DNA of 6,125 bases from an uncultured Clostridia bacterium (lineage in GTDB: Bacteria > Bacillota > Clostridia > Oscillospirales > Acutalibacteraceae): the NCBI GenBank assembly GCA_946405565.1, contig CAMJHU010000139.1, positions 1-6,125 of the forward strand, in the 5' to 3' direction. A program made the position numbers and the translations under genes. Positions 1-5,108 of this stretch are shown in pieces (the first letter of the stretch is position 1; every line of letters starts with the position of its first letter). Below the pieces are notes generated by a model. It was not told where the DNA came from. It was given only the letters and a program-made list of their open reading frames with translations, and made no database searches.

Positions 1-78
1 CATTCTGCGAGTGACACGCAGAATCCGAATGTTTTCACCTACAATGTTGTTCTTTTCTCCACCTATGATTCGTGGCAT
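1..78 (-). CDS. N-terminal 26 codons of a probable Xre/Cro-type HTH regulator (runs off the left edge)
   Basis: Only the first 26 codons are present; the gene leaves the window at base 1. The start is the ATG at 78-76. A good ribosome binding site, AGAGGTGAT (84-92), lies about 9 nt upstream. An ATG eight bases further upstream (83-81), in another frame, hits a stop after six codons. The peptide begins MPRIIGGEKNN and continues IVGENIRILRVTRRM. The pattern GxNIRxLRxxRxM is typical of the first helix of Cro/C1-type (HTH_3) DNA-binding domains, where the next residues would be (S/T)QxxLA. The identity is therefore an inference from helix 1 only, since the recognition helix is outside the window. 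The gene has a long AT-rich leader with its own promoter (288-316), so it is probably transcribed separately from sigF. Confidence 0.6.
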   Translation of the reverse strand, partial: MPRIIGGEKNNIVGENIRILRVTRRM

Positions 79-281
79 TTCATATCACCTCTAATAAAAT
101 TTGATTGTTCTTTAGCGGTTGTCCAAAGGAGTAAGACCGTTTTTCAGCAACAATCTGACTGCTTCACTCCCGCGAACTGTAGGATGGATCCGACCGAGTG
201 AAAAACAGTAAGGGAGAGAGCGGTATCGTTTTCATGGCAGCACGTTCTGCATGATGTGATTACAAACCATACCACTTGCCC
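79..281 (-). other. Long, potentially structured 5' leader of the HTH gene; contains a stop-interrupted protein-like frame
   Basis: This stretch has no intact gene. It lies between a good promoter (288-316) and the HTH start at 78, so it would form a leader of about 200 nt. Complementary arms visible by eye are: 233-240 with 247-253 (CATGCAG/CTGCCATG, one bulge); 222-226 with 269-273; 167-171 with 212-216 (CTCCC/GGGAG), enclosing 176-180 with 205-209 (ACTGT/ACAGT). An alternative pair, 163-169 with 196-202 (TTCACTC/GAGTGAA), excludes the CTCCC/GGGAG stem. One minus frame, 270 to 112, runs 52 codons with a single TGA at 232-234. Its second part reads like protein (contains SEAVRLLLKNG and TPLDNR). 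It could be a regulatory leader, a small RNA, a dispersed repeat or a decayed gene fragment. I recognise no known riboswitch class. Confidence 0.4.
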
Positions 282-287
282 ATGTTC

Positions 288-316
288 ATTATACAACACT
301 ATTTAATTTTTTGCAA
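288..316 (-). promoter_or_regulatory. Housekeeping-type promoter upstream of the leader and HTH gene
   Basis: On the minus strand, TTGCAA (311-316) is separated by exactly 17 bp from a consensus TATAAT (288-293). The spacer is AT-rich. The predicted start of transcription is near 281, about 200 nt before the HTH start codon. The match to a SigA promoter is the best in the left 413 bases. Confidence 0.7.
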
Positions 317-319
317 CAC

Positions 320-338
320 AAAAACACGCATAAAGCGT
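320..338 (-). terminator. Weak candidate terminator downstream of sigF
   Basis: On the minus strand a short hairpin, ACGC-TTTAT-GCGT (326-338), is followed by G then TTTTT (320-324). The stem is only 4 bp (5 with a wobble), so it would be a weak terminator. It lies 75 nt past the sigF stop and just before the TTGCAA promoter at 288-316. No stronger hairpin with a T-run is visible between 320 and 413. Confidence 0.3.
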
Positions 339-372
339 AAAAATATATGAATTATCTGTAAATTATTTTCAA

Positions 373-400
373 TGTTAGCCTAACAAGAGATATTATACCA
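373..400 (-). promoter_or_regulatory. Extended -10 box with an adjoining 13-bp palindrome (possible operator)
   Basis: TGGTATAAT (392-400, minus strand) fits an extended -10 element. No -35 hexamer is seen at the right distance. Just downstream, TGTTAG-C-CTAACA (373-385) is a perfect 6+1+6 palindrome that would sit at the transcription start. A repressor site is possible, perhaps for the HTH protein whose gene begins at 78. This is inferred from position only. Confidence 0.3.
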
Positions 401-413
401 ATATATGTCACGC

Positions 414-1070
414 TTATGACATTGATTGTCGGCAAATTTCAAGTATTTTTCGCTCCCGCCGTGACACCTGCACCTGTGTCATACCCAGACGACAAGCGAC
501 TTCATTCTGTGTGCAGCCGTTGAAATAGCGCAGCCGGATCAACGCCCGATCTTGTTCGGGCAGCCCCGCGATGACCTCGCGCAGAGCAACCAGATCAATC
601 AGACGCTCATCGAACCGTTGCGTAGGGATATCGGTGTCCGCCTCATCGCCGTCGCGTGCGGCGGACAGCGACAGCACGGGACGTGCCGCCTCGATTGCCT
701 CGGCGACACTTTCGGGTTCCACATCCAGCAGTGCCGCGAGTTCTCCCACGGTGGGTTCTCTGCCGTATTCGTTTTCAAAAGCTTCACCGGCGCGTCGGAT
801 TTTCAGACCCAGATCACGCAGACTGCGCGATACCCGCATCGCTCCGCCGTCCCGGAACAGCCGCCGCATTTCACCGAGAATCGCCGGCACGGCGTAGGTG
901 GAGAACTTCACGCCGCGGCTGCTGTCAAATCCGGCTGCCGCCTTGACCAGTCCCTCGCAGCCCGACTGATAGAGGTCGTCGTAATCGACGCCGCGTCCGC
1001 AGTAGCGCTTGGCGCAGGCATGGACGAGTCCTATGTTTTCGGTGACGAGCCTGTCCTGCTCAGCTGTCAT
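414..1070 (-). CDS. sigF: Forespore sigma factor SigF (SpoIIAC), short N-terminus
   Basis: A 218-residue sigma-70 family protein that would direct RNA polymerase to early forespore promoters and is held inactive by SpoIIAB. Region 2 spans about residues 8-76 and includes the core-binding/-10 segment with KFSTYAVPAILGEMRRLFRDG (split by family convention into 2.2-2.4). Region 3 follows from about 80 (VSRSLRDLGLKIRRA, closer to SigF than SigG). Region 4 covers about 163-212 with the helix-turn-helix TQNEVACRLGMTQVQVSRRE. B. subtilis SigF is 255 residues; this one lacks about 30 N-terminal residues before the region 2 helix. The ATG at 1070 overlaps the end of spoIIAB by 11 nt and has only a weak ribosome site, suggesting translational coupling. 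The stop is TAA at 414-416. SigG is the main alternative, but the operon context argues for SigF. Confidence 0.93.
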   Translation of the reverse strand: MTAEQDRLVTENIGLVHACAKRYCGRGVDYDDLYQSGCEGLVKAAAGFDSSRGVKFSTYAVPAILGEMRRLFRDGGAMRVSRSLRDLGLKIRRAGEAFENEYGREPTVGELAALLDVEPESVAEAIEAARPVLSLSAARDGDEADTDIPTQRFDERLIDLVALREVIAGLPEQDRALIRLRYFNGCTQNEVACRLGMTQVQVSRRERKILEICRQSMS

Positions 1071-1515
1071 GGCGATATCTCTGCGCGACGCGTTTTTCGA
1101 GGGTGACGGTGGTGCCTTTGCCCACGGCGGAACGGACGGTCATGCGATCGGTGAAGCTTTCCATCACCGCAAAGCCGAGACCGGCGCGCTCACTGCCGCC
1201 GGTGGTAAAGAGGGGCTGACGTGCCTGAGCCACGTCGGGAATGCCGCAGCCCTTGTCCTTGATCTGTACCACGATGCGTCCGTCGTCATAAATGGCGGCG
1301 TCGATCCAGATTTTGCCGATGGTATCGCGATAGGCGTGGACGATGCAGTTGGTAACTGCTTCCGAAACAGCGGTTTTGATGTCGGTCATTTCCTCCACGG
1401 TGGGGTCCAGCTGGGACATAAAGGCAGCCACGGCAGCGCGGGCAAAGCTCTCGTTAGCGGACCGGCTGGGAATCACCAGCTTCATCTCATTTTGGGGAAT
1501 CACTTTTCCTCTCAT
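1060..1515 (-). CDS. spoIIAB: Anti-sigma F factor / serine kinase SpoIIAB
   Basis: A 151-residue GHKL-fold ATPase that binds and inhibits SigF and phosphorylates SpoIIAA. Visible motifs: NESFAR (21-26, whose Arg matches Arg20 of B. subtilis, a partner-contact residue); the N box EAVTN (52-56, catalytic Glu and Mg-binding Asn); the G1 box DKGCGIPD (87-94); the lid segment QPLFTT (100-105); the G2 box GLGF (112-115); and GKGTTV (132-137). The length suits the family (146 in B. subtilis). The start chosen is the ATG at 1515, with AAAGGA at 1528-1533, 12 nt away. An ATG at 1575 overlaps the spoIIAA stop as ATGA and would add 20 residues (171 total), but that extra part has no family counterpart and no good ribosome site. 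The open frame continues up to 1887 but overlaps spoIIAA. The 3' end overlaps sigF by 11 nt. Confidence 0.95.
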   Translation of the reverse strand: MRGKVIPQNEMKLVIPSRSANESFARAAVAAFMSQLDPTVEEMTDIKTAVSEAVTNCIVHAYRDTIGKIWIDAAIYDDGRIVVQIKDKGCGIPDVAQARQPLFTTGGSERAGLGFAVMESFTDRMTVRSAVGKGTTVTLEKRVAQRYRHDS

Positions 1516-1571
1516 ATGTGTTTCAGTTCCTTTCTCTGTATGGGTAATATACACGCTCATGGAACAGCGTT

Positions 1572-1880
1572 TCATAAAACGCCCAACCGTCCCATGCCGG
1601 CCAGACGCATCATGCGCGCCACCATGGGCGGTGGATTGACGACACGCAGCGTACCGCCATAGGCTCGGACATTCTGAAACCGTCCCATAATCAGTCCGAT
1701 GCCTGACGAATCCATAAATCCCACCCCGCTGAAATCCAGCGCCAGCACTTCGGGCTTGAGGCTGTCCACAGCGCGGTCGATTTCCTCGCGAAGTGCCGCC
1801 GCCGTGTGATGATCGATTTCTCCCTGGATGAGTACGGTGAGTTCGCCGTCTGATGATTCCAATATTACGGGCATTTGCAA
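1572..1880 (-). CDS. spoIIAA: Anti-anti-sigma factor SpoIIAA (STAS domain)
   Basis: A 102-residue single STAS-domain protein. In its unphosphorylated form it displaces SigF from SpoIIAB; SpoIIAB inactivates it by phosphorylation and SpoIIE reactivates it. The signature GEIDHHTA (20-27) and FMDSSGIGLIMGR (55-67) closely match B. subtilis SpoIIAA, and the phosphorylated serine falls at the same number, Ser58. The C-terminus is short, ending LAGMGRLGVL, compared with 117 residues in B. subtilis. Start choice is uncertain. TTG at 1880 lies 6 nt from AAAGGA (1887-1892), while ATG at 1874 lies 12 nt away and removes two residues. An ATG at 1887 is in another frame. It is the first gene of the spoIIAA-spoIIAB-sigF operon; 56 nt separate it from spoIIAB. 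Confidence 0.93.
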   Translation of the reverse strand: MQMPVILESSDGELTVLIQGEIDHHTAAALREEIDRAVDSLKPEVLALDFSGVGFMDSSGIGLIMGRFQNVRAYGGTLRVVNPPPMVARMMRLAGMGRLGVL

Positions 1881-1917
1881 TGGTCATCCTTTCTATGTTT
1901 TTTTGACGAAATCGGGG

Positions 1918-1974
1918 AAAAAGAAAAAGCGCATGAGTAACATCTATCGGTGGGATAGATTATATCTCATGCGC
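1918..1974 (-). terminator. Strong intrinsic terminator at the end of the two-component/deacetylase operon
   Basis: On the minus strand, a 9-bp outer stem GCGCATGAG/CTCATGCGC (1966-1974 with 1929-1937) and a 7-bp inner stem ATCTATC/GATAGAT (1954-1960 with 1942-1948) enclose a CCACC loop. Immediately downstream comes TTTTTCTTTTT (1918-1928). There is no T-run on the plus-strand side, so it acts in the minus direction. It ends transcription from the 81-residue gene and stands only about 40 nt before spoIIAA. Confidence 0.88.
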
Positions 1975-1977
1975 GGA

Positions 1978-2027
1978 TGAAAACGGCTCACAATTTGTCG
2001 AACAGAACAGATTTTTTCCCGTTTTCA
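1978..2027. repeat. 9-bp inverted repeat between the 81-residue gene and the terminator
   Basis: TGAAAACGG (1978-1986) and CCGTTTTCA (2019-2027) are perfect inverse complements separated by 32 nt. They begin a few bases after the stop codon of the 81-residue protein gene and abut the terminator hairpin. They could form a 3'-UTR hairpin on the operon mRNA or be chance; the large loop lowers the weight. Confidence 0.4.
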
Positions 2028-2030
2028 CGC

Positions 2031-2276
2031 TTACAGTCCGAGTTTTTTGCCCAGACCGCCGGGAATCTTGTCGGCGATTTTGTCGGTAATTCCATCGGGC
2101 AGTTTACCCGCCAGATCCTTGAAATCCACCTTTGCCACCGCGTCAAATGCCTTTTCACATTCCGCCTTGGGCAGCTTGGTTTCCTTCACCAGAAAATCAA
2201 TGGCGTCTTCCTTGCTCCGGATGGTACCCGCGGCGCTCTTGAGCTTTTCGAGTGCCGCCTGCAGCTTCTGATCCAT
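2031..2276 (-). CDS. Small lysine-rich cytosolic protein, unknown function
   Basis: I do not recognise this 81-residue protein. It is highly charged, has no signal peptide or membrane segment, and appears mostly helical. It starts MDQKLQAALEKLKSAAG and has two or three predicted helices, with SKEDAIDFLVKETKLPKAECEKAFD in the middle (in two parts around KETKL). The tail is Gly/Lys-rich and amphipathic, with a near repeat ITDKIADKIPGGLGKKLGL. The ATG at 2276 is preferred: a near-perfect ribosome site AAAGGAGGTGA (2282-2292) lies 8 nt upstream. A longer frame from GTG at 2285 would start inside that site. It is the last gene of the operon, 5 nt after the deacetylase stop, and its ribosome site overlaps the deacetylase end, so it is co-transcribed and strongly translated. 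Function is unknown. Confidence 0.72.
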   Translation of the reverse strand: MDQKLQAALEKLKSAAGTIRSKEDAIDFLVKETKLPKAECEKAFDAVAKVDFKDLAGKLPDGITDKIADKIPGGLGKKLGL

Positions 2277-2281
2277 ATCTG

Positions 2282-2292
2282 TCACCTCCTTT
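2282..2292 (-). promoter_or_regulatory. Near-perfect ribosome binding site that fixes the start of the 81-residue gene
   Basis: AAAGGAGGTGA reads 2292 to 2282 on the minus strand, an almost full match to the 16S anti-Shine-Dalgarno end. It lies 8 nt before ATG 2276 and overlaps the last codons and stop (TGA 2284-2282) of the deacetylase. The in-frame GTG at 2285-2283 is part of the site itself and so is not a plausible start. Confidence 0.85.
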
Positions 2293-2989
2293 CACCGGTG
2301 CGCAGCGCACCGAATATGTCGGAACAGGTTCCGTAAAAAATGTCGTCATGCCCCGCCATGCGTTCACAGAAGCGCTCGAAGCGTTCCCAGCCCTGCTGCA
2401 TATCGAATTCGTAGCTGTGACCCCACAGCAGGAAAATCTGCGGGCGGTCAGGCTGCAAGGCGATGAAGCGTTCCGTCAGATCAAACAGGTTCTCCTCCTT
2501 GTGGCGGCAGGTGGGGGAGATATGCAGCAGATCGGACGGCGGCTCGAAGGTATAGGTGGATTGCACGCCGCGTGCATAGGAAATGCCGCATTCCGCCAGC
2601 ACAGCTTCCACGCGGCTGTCAGCGGCGCCGAAGGGATAGGCAAAGCCGGTCACTTGGCAGTCGAACAGCGCTTCAAGCGCCGTCTTGTCGCGGAGAATAT
2701 CCGCGCGCAGCGCGGCATTGTCCAGTCCGATGGGATTCTGATGCCTTGTCAGGTGGGAAGCGATTTCGTGACCCTGATAGAGGGACGGCAGAAGGTCAGG
2801 CGGCATTCGTTCCACCCGCACCCCTTCGGCTTCCCATGCCGAGGAAGGGTCGTTCATCAGACCGGAATTGAGATTGAAGGTGGCTTTCAGACCGTACCGG
2901 TTGAGAATCTCCACCAGCCGGATATCCTGATACACCCCGTCGTCATAACTCAGGGCAAATGCCTTGGTGTAATGATCCGTCCATTTCAT
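2282..2989 (-). CDS. Polysaccharide deacetylase family protein (CE4/NodB fold), cytosolic
   Basis: A 235-residue metal-dependent deacetylase. CE4 enzymes remove N- or O-acetyl groups from sugars in glycans. Motif 1 is SYDDG (14-18; Asp16 catalytic base and Asp17 metal ligand by family rule). Motif 2 is HLTRH (79-83), the HxxxH metal pair. Motif 3 is FAYPFG (116-121). The late motif LLWGHSYEF (187-195) supplies the second catalytic His (191). All key residues are present, so the enzyme should be active. There is no signal peptide or membrane anchor, unlike cell-wall peptidoglycan deacetylases, so the substrate is probably a cytosolic sugar or precursor; the exact substrate cannot be told. The ATG at 2989 has AAAGGAG (2997-3003) 7 nt upstream. 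It follows the histidine kinase stop by 16 nt and so belongs to the sensor operon. Confidence 0.9.
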   Translation of the reverse strand: MKWTDHYTKAFALSYDDGVYQDIRLVEILNRYGLKATFNLNSGLMNDPSSAWEAEGVRVERMPPDLLPSLYQGHEIASHLTRHQNPIGLDNAALRADILRDKTALEALFDCQVTGFAYPFGAADSRVEAVLAECGISYARGVQSTYTFEPPSDLLHISPTCRHKEENLFDLTERFIALQPDRPQIFLLWGHSYEFDMQQGWERFERFCERMAGHDDIFYGTCSDIFGALRTGERR

Positions 2990-3005
2990 GCGGCGGCTCC
3001 TTTCC

Positions 3006-4298
3006 TCACGGGAGTACCACCGTGATGGTCAGCGATTTTCCGTCCGAAGAGGACGCGGAAATTTTCCCTTTGTGTGCCTCGGCAACCGCCTTGGCGATGG
3101 AAAGACCGATACCGTAGCCGCCAGTCTGGGAGTTCCGGGAGGCGTCGGCGCGGTAGAAGCGGTCAAAGAGACGGTCGAGACGTGAGGCGTCCACACTTTC
3201 GGCGGTATTATAGACCTCAATGCACACGCCTTTGCCCTTGGGAAATGCTTTGAGCGAGATGCGTCCTTTCTCATCGGAATATTTGAGGGCGTTGTCCAGC
3301 AGAATGGAGATCAGCTGGGTAACGGCTTTTTCATCCCCGTAATAGCTCATCATAGGCGGCACGTCGATCCCGAAGGTCTTTTCCTGCACCTTGGCAAGCC
3401 CCTGAAAGGATTGAGCGGTTTCGGTGAGTACATCGGACAGCGGGAACTCAATCATCTGTACGGGATTCTGCGATTCCTCCATGCGGGAGAGATAGATCAG
3501 ATCTTTGGTGAGCGCGGTCAGACGGCGGGTCTGTGCGCGGATGTCGGCAATCCACTCGTTGTCCTCGCCGCACTCCATTTCGAGAATAGAGGCGTCGGCG
3601 TCGATGATGGTGAGGGGGGTTTTGATTTCGTGTCCGGCGTCGGTGATAAAGGATTTCTGCTTCTCGTAGCTCTCCTGCACGGGTTTCATCACCATACGTG
3701 AGAGCAGCACTACCAGCACGGCAAAGGCGATCATACCGCCCAGGGAACCGAACACGCTGTACAGAAGAAAGGAGCGGAACGACGATAGATTTTTGCGGCA
3801 GTCCAGAAAGAGGATCATCATGCCGTCGTCCTCATCGGTCTGGCGAAGGTAGCGGTAATGCTCCAGAAATCCGGTGCAGGAGCGTTTCCGGCACACCGCT
3901 TCGGCATAATCCGCCGCGTCCTCGCTGTTCACGGCGGCAATTTTGCCGGTATCCACGGTTGTCACCTTGCCGCTGCTGTTGAGATAGACGGTAAAATAGC
4001 GCGATTCATAAGGCATTTCGGGCGAAAAAATCTGGTCGGAAAAGAACAGATCGCCGTGTTTCCGCTGCCGGTTGTTTTTGCCGGTATTGCTGTCACTATC
4101 GCTGTCATTATCAAAAAAATCCAGCGTCCGCCCGGGGAATTCCCCGTGGTTCTCCGCCAGCACGGTCAGCACGCTTTCACTGTCTTTGACAATGCGGCGG
4201 TAGTTCATGATATTCACGGTACCCATAATGACCAGCAGCACCAGAAAAACCGACAGCAGCGAGATGGCGATAAATTTCAGCCGCAGTTTCCGGATCAT
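3006..4298 (-). CDS. Membrane-bound sensor histidine kinase
   Basis: A 430-residue kinase that senses an unknown external signal and phosphorylates the response regulator encoded just upstream. TM1 is about residues 9-30. An extracytoplasmic domain (about 31-176) follows, with an Asp/Ser-rich stretch DNDSDSDSN (63-71) and a Cys pair (136, 141) that could form a disulfide. TM2 is about 177-200. The HisKA H-box is FITDAGHEIKTPLT with His223. The ATPase domain has N box LLDNALKYS (333-341, Asn336), F box LFDRFYRAD (377-385) and G2 box GGYGIGLS (393-400). The usual DxGxG G1 box is replaced by YNTAESV (363-369), a variant I recall in clostridial kinases. The ATG at 4298 overlaps the regulator stop as ATGA and has GGAGGTGG (4303-4310). 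The open frame extends to 4484 but overlaps the regulator gene, so that part is not used. Confidence 0.95.
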   Translation of the reverse strand: MIRKLRLKFIAISLLSVFLVLLVIMGTVNIMNYRRIVKDSESVLTVLAENHGEFPGRTLDFFDNDSDSDSNTGKNNRQRKHGDLFFSDQIFSPEMPYESRYFTVYLNSSGKVTTVDTGKIAAVNSEDAADYAEAVCRKRSCTGFLEHYRYLRQTDEDDGMMILFLDCRKNLSSFRSFLLYSVFGSLGGMIAFAVLVVLLSRMVMKPVQESYEKQKSFITDAGHEIKTPLTIIDADASILEMECGEDNEWIADIRAQTRRLTALTKDLIYLSRMEESQNPVQMIEFPLSDVLTETAQSFQGLAKVQEKTFGIDVPPMMSYYGDEKAVTQLISILLDNALKYSDEKGRISLKAFPKGKGVCIEVYNTAESVDASRLDRLFDRFYRADASRNSQTGGYGIGLSIAKAVAEAHKGKISASSSDGKSLTITVVLP

Positions 4299-4969
4299 TC
4301 CGCCACCTCCAGCGAATAGCCCGCGTTGCGCGAGGCTTTGATTTTGATATTGGCGCCGAGAGCCGTGAGCTTTTTGCGCAGATAGGAGATGTAAGCCCAC
4401 ACGACATTGATTTCGGCGTCGCTGTCCAGTCCCCAGATTTTCTCCATCATCATTTCGGTGGAGATCAGCTGCCGTGGATGGCACATGAGCAGCTCCATGA
4501 CCTGAAACTCCTTGTTGGCGAGCCGGAAGCTGCCGGTCGGAGAGGACAGCTCAAAGGTCGTGCGGTCAAGGGAGATATTTCCCATCGTCAGCACGGCATT
4601 GGAGCCGCCCGACTGCGCCCGCGTCATGGCACGGATGCGCGCCAGCAGTTCCTTGGTGTCGAAGGGCTTGGTGAGATAATCGTTGGCGCCGCAGTCCAGA
4701 CCCATCACGCGGTCGTCGATTTCGGCTTTGGCGGTGAGCATCAGTACGGGCAGGTTGTTTCCCCTGGCGCGGATGGTTTTCAGCACGGCGATACCGTCCA
4801 TACGCGGCATCATCACATCGAGTATCATGCCGTCGTACTGTCCCGTGGCGAGATAATCCAGCGCTTCCACCCCGTCATAAGCGGCGTCCACGGCGTAGTT
4901 GTTTTTTTCCAGAATCACTGTCAGTGCCTTGGACAGCGATTTTTCGTCCTCTGCGAGCAATAATCTCAT
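4295..4969 (-). CDS. OmpR/PhoB-family response regulator
   Basis: A 224-residue DNA-binding regulator that is the partner of the adjacent kinase. The receiver domain (about 1-115) has acidic residues Glu7/Asp8, the phospho-acceptor Asp51 (MILDVMMPRMDG), Thr79 (LMLTAKAE) and Lys101 (LTKPFD). A linker around 115-125 leads to the winged-helix output domain (about 127-222), with LANKEFQVMELLM and NVVWAYISYLRKKL typical of the OmpR class. The ATG at 4969 is chosen because family members start with MRLLLAEDE-like sequence and AAAGGGG (4980-4986) lies 10 nt upstream. The open frame runs to 5071, but that extension crosses the terminator hairpin and promoter. It is first in the operon, and OmpR-type regulators often control their own operon, here likely including the deacetylase. 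Confidence 0.95.
   Translation of the reverse strand: MRLLLAEDEKSLSKALTVILEKNNYAVDAAYDGVEALDYLATGQYDGMILDVMMPRMDGIAVLKTIRARGNNLPVLMLTAKAEIDDRVMGLDCGANDYLTKPFDTKELLARIRAMTRAQSGGSNAVLTMGNISLDRTTFELSSPTGSFRLANKEFQVMELLMCHPRQLISTEMMMEKIWGLDSDAEINVVWAYISYLRKKLTALGANIKIKASRNAGYSLEVAE
4303..4310 (-). promoter_or_regulatory. Strong ribosome binding site inside the response regulator for the kinase start
   Basis: GGAGGTGG (minus strand) lies within the last codons of the response regulator, 7 nt from its GGAGG core to the kinase ATG at 4298. With the ATGA overlap (4298-4295) it fixes the kinase start and indicates coupled translation. Confidence 0.85.
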
Positions 4970-5003
4970 ACGATAACGACCCCTTTGCCATATGGATATA
5001 CTC

Positions 5004-5032
5004 ATCATACCCGATAAACGAAAAGATTGCAA
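5004..5032 (-). promoter_or_regulatory. Housekeeping-type promoter for the two-component/deacetylase operon
   Basis: TTGCAA (5027-5032) and TATGAT (5004-5009) on the minus strand are separated by exactly 17 bp. Transcription would start near 4997, giving a leader of about 28 nt that holds the AAAGGGG site. The -35 box lies inside the last arm of the 16-bp inverted repeat 5026-5041/5057-5072, so terminator and promoter overlap and the repeat could also be an operator. Confidence 0.75.
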
Positions 5033-5072
5033 TACGAAAATCCAAAACTTTTCGGTATTTTCGTATTGCAAT
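5016..5072 (-). terminator. 16-bp inverted repeat plus T-rich tail: probable terminator of the rpn gene
   Basis: ATTGCAATACGAAAAT (5026-5041) and its exact complement (5057-5072) form a 16-bp stem on the minus strand with a 15-nt loop, in which AAAA/TTTT and CC/GG can pair further. It begins 30 nt after the rpn stop. Downstream comes CTTTTCGTTT (5016-5025). The stem is AT-rich but long. It could also be the end of a mobile or duplicated unit, because the right arm belongs to the 55-bp direct repeat. Confidence 0.65.
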
Positions 5073-5108
5073 GTGAAAGCTCTGTCTGTTTTCCGGACAG
5101 GTTACAGA
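5054..5108. repeat. 55-bp direct repeat, copy 1 (rpn stop and 3' flank)
   Basis: This stretch is identical, base for base, to 6071-6125. It holds the last two-plus codons and TAA stop of rpn (5102-5104), an imperfect hairpin CTGTC...GACAG (5082-5100), and the right arm of the 16-bp inverted repeat. The offset between copies is 1017 bp, about the size of one rpn gene plus its gap. Confidence 0.95.

Noticed and set aside
260..283. Seven-codon leader peptide (MGKWYGL) from ATG 283
   Set aside because: Transcription from the promoter at 288-316 would start at about 281, inside the ATG, and there is no ribosome site.
552..1106. 184-codon plus-strand open frame opposite sigF
   Set aside because: It lies antisense to sigF, whose regions 2-4 are conserved. 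The frame has no domain I recognise and reflects GC-rich codon use on the other strand.
1009..1662. 217-codon plus-strand open frame opposite spoIIAB/spoIIAA
   Set aside because: It spans two well-supported genes on the other strand, with no ribosome site or recognisable motif.
1516..1887. Long N-terminal extension of SpoIIAB
   Set aside because: It overlaps spoIIAA in another frame and resembles no SpoIIAB sequence.
2277..2285. GTG start at 2285 for the 81-residue gene
   Set aside because: The GTG is part of the Shine-Dalgarno sequence that serves the ATG at 2276.
2252..3025. 257-codon plus-strand open frame opposite the deacetylase
   Set aside because: The minus-strand frame carries all CE4 motifs; the plus frame has none and no clear start signal.
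4478..4963. 161-codon plus-strand open frame opposite the response regulator
   Set aside because: Shadow of a fully conserved OmpR-family gene.
4970..5071. 34-residue N-terminal extension of the response regulator
   Set aside because: It would cross the promoter and terminator hairpin, and the family starts at the receiver domain.
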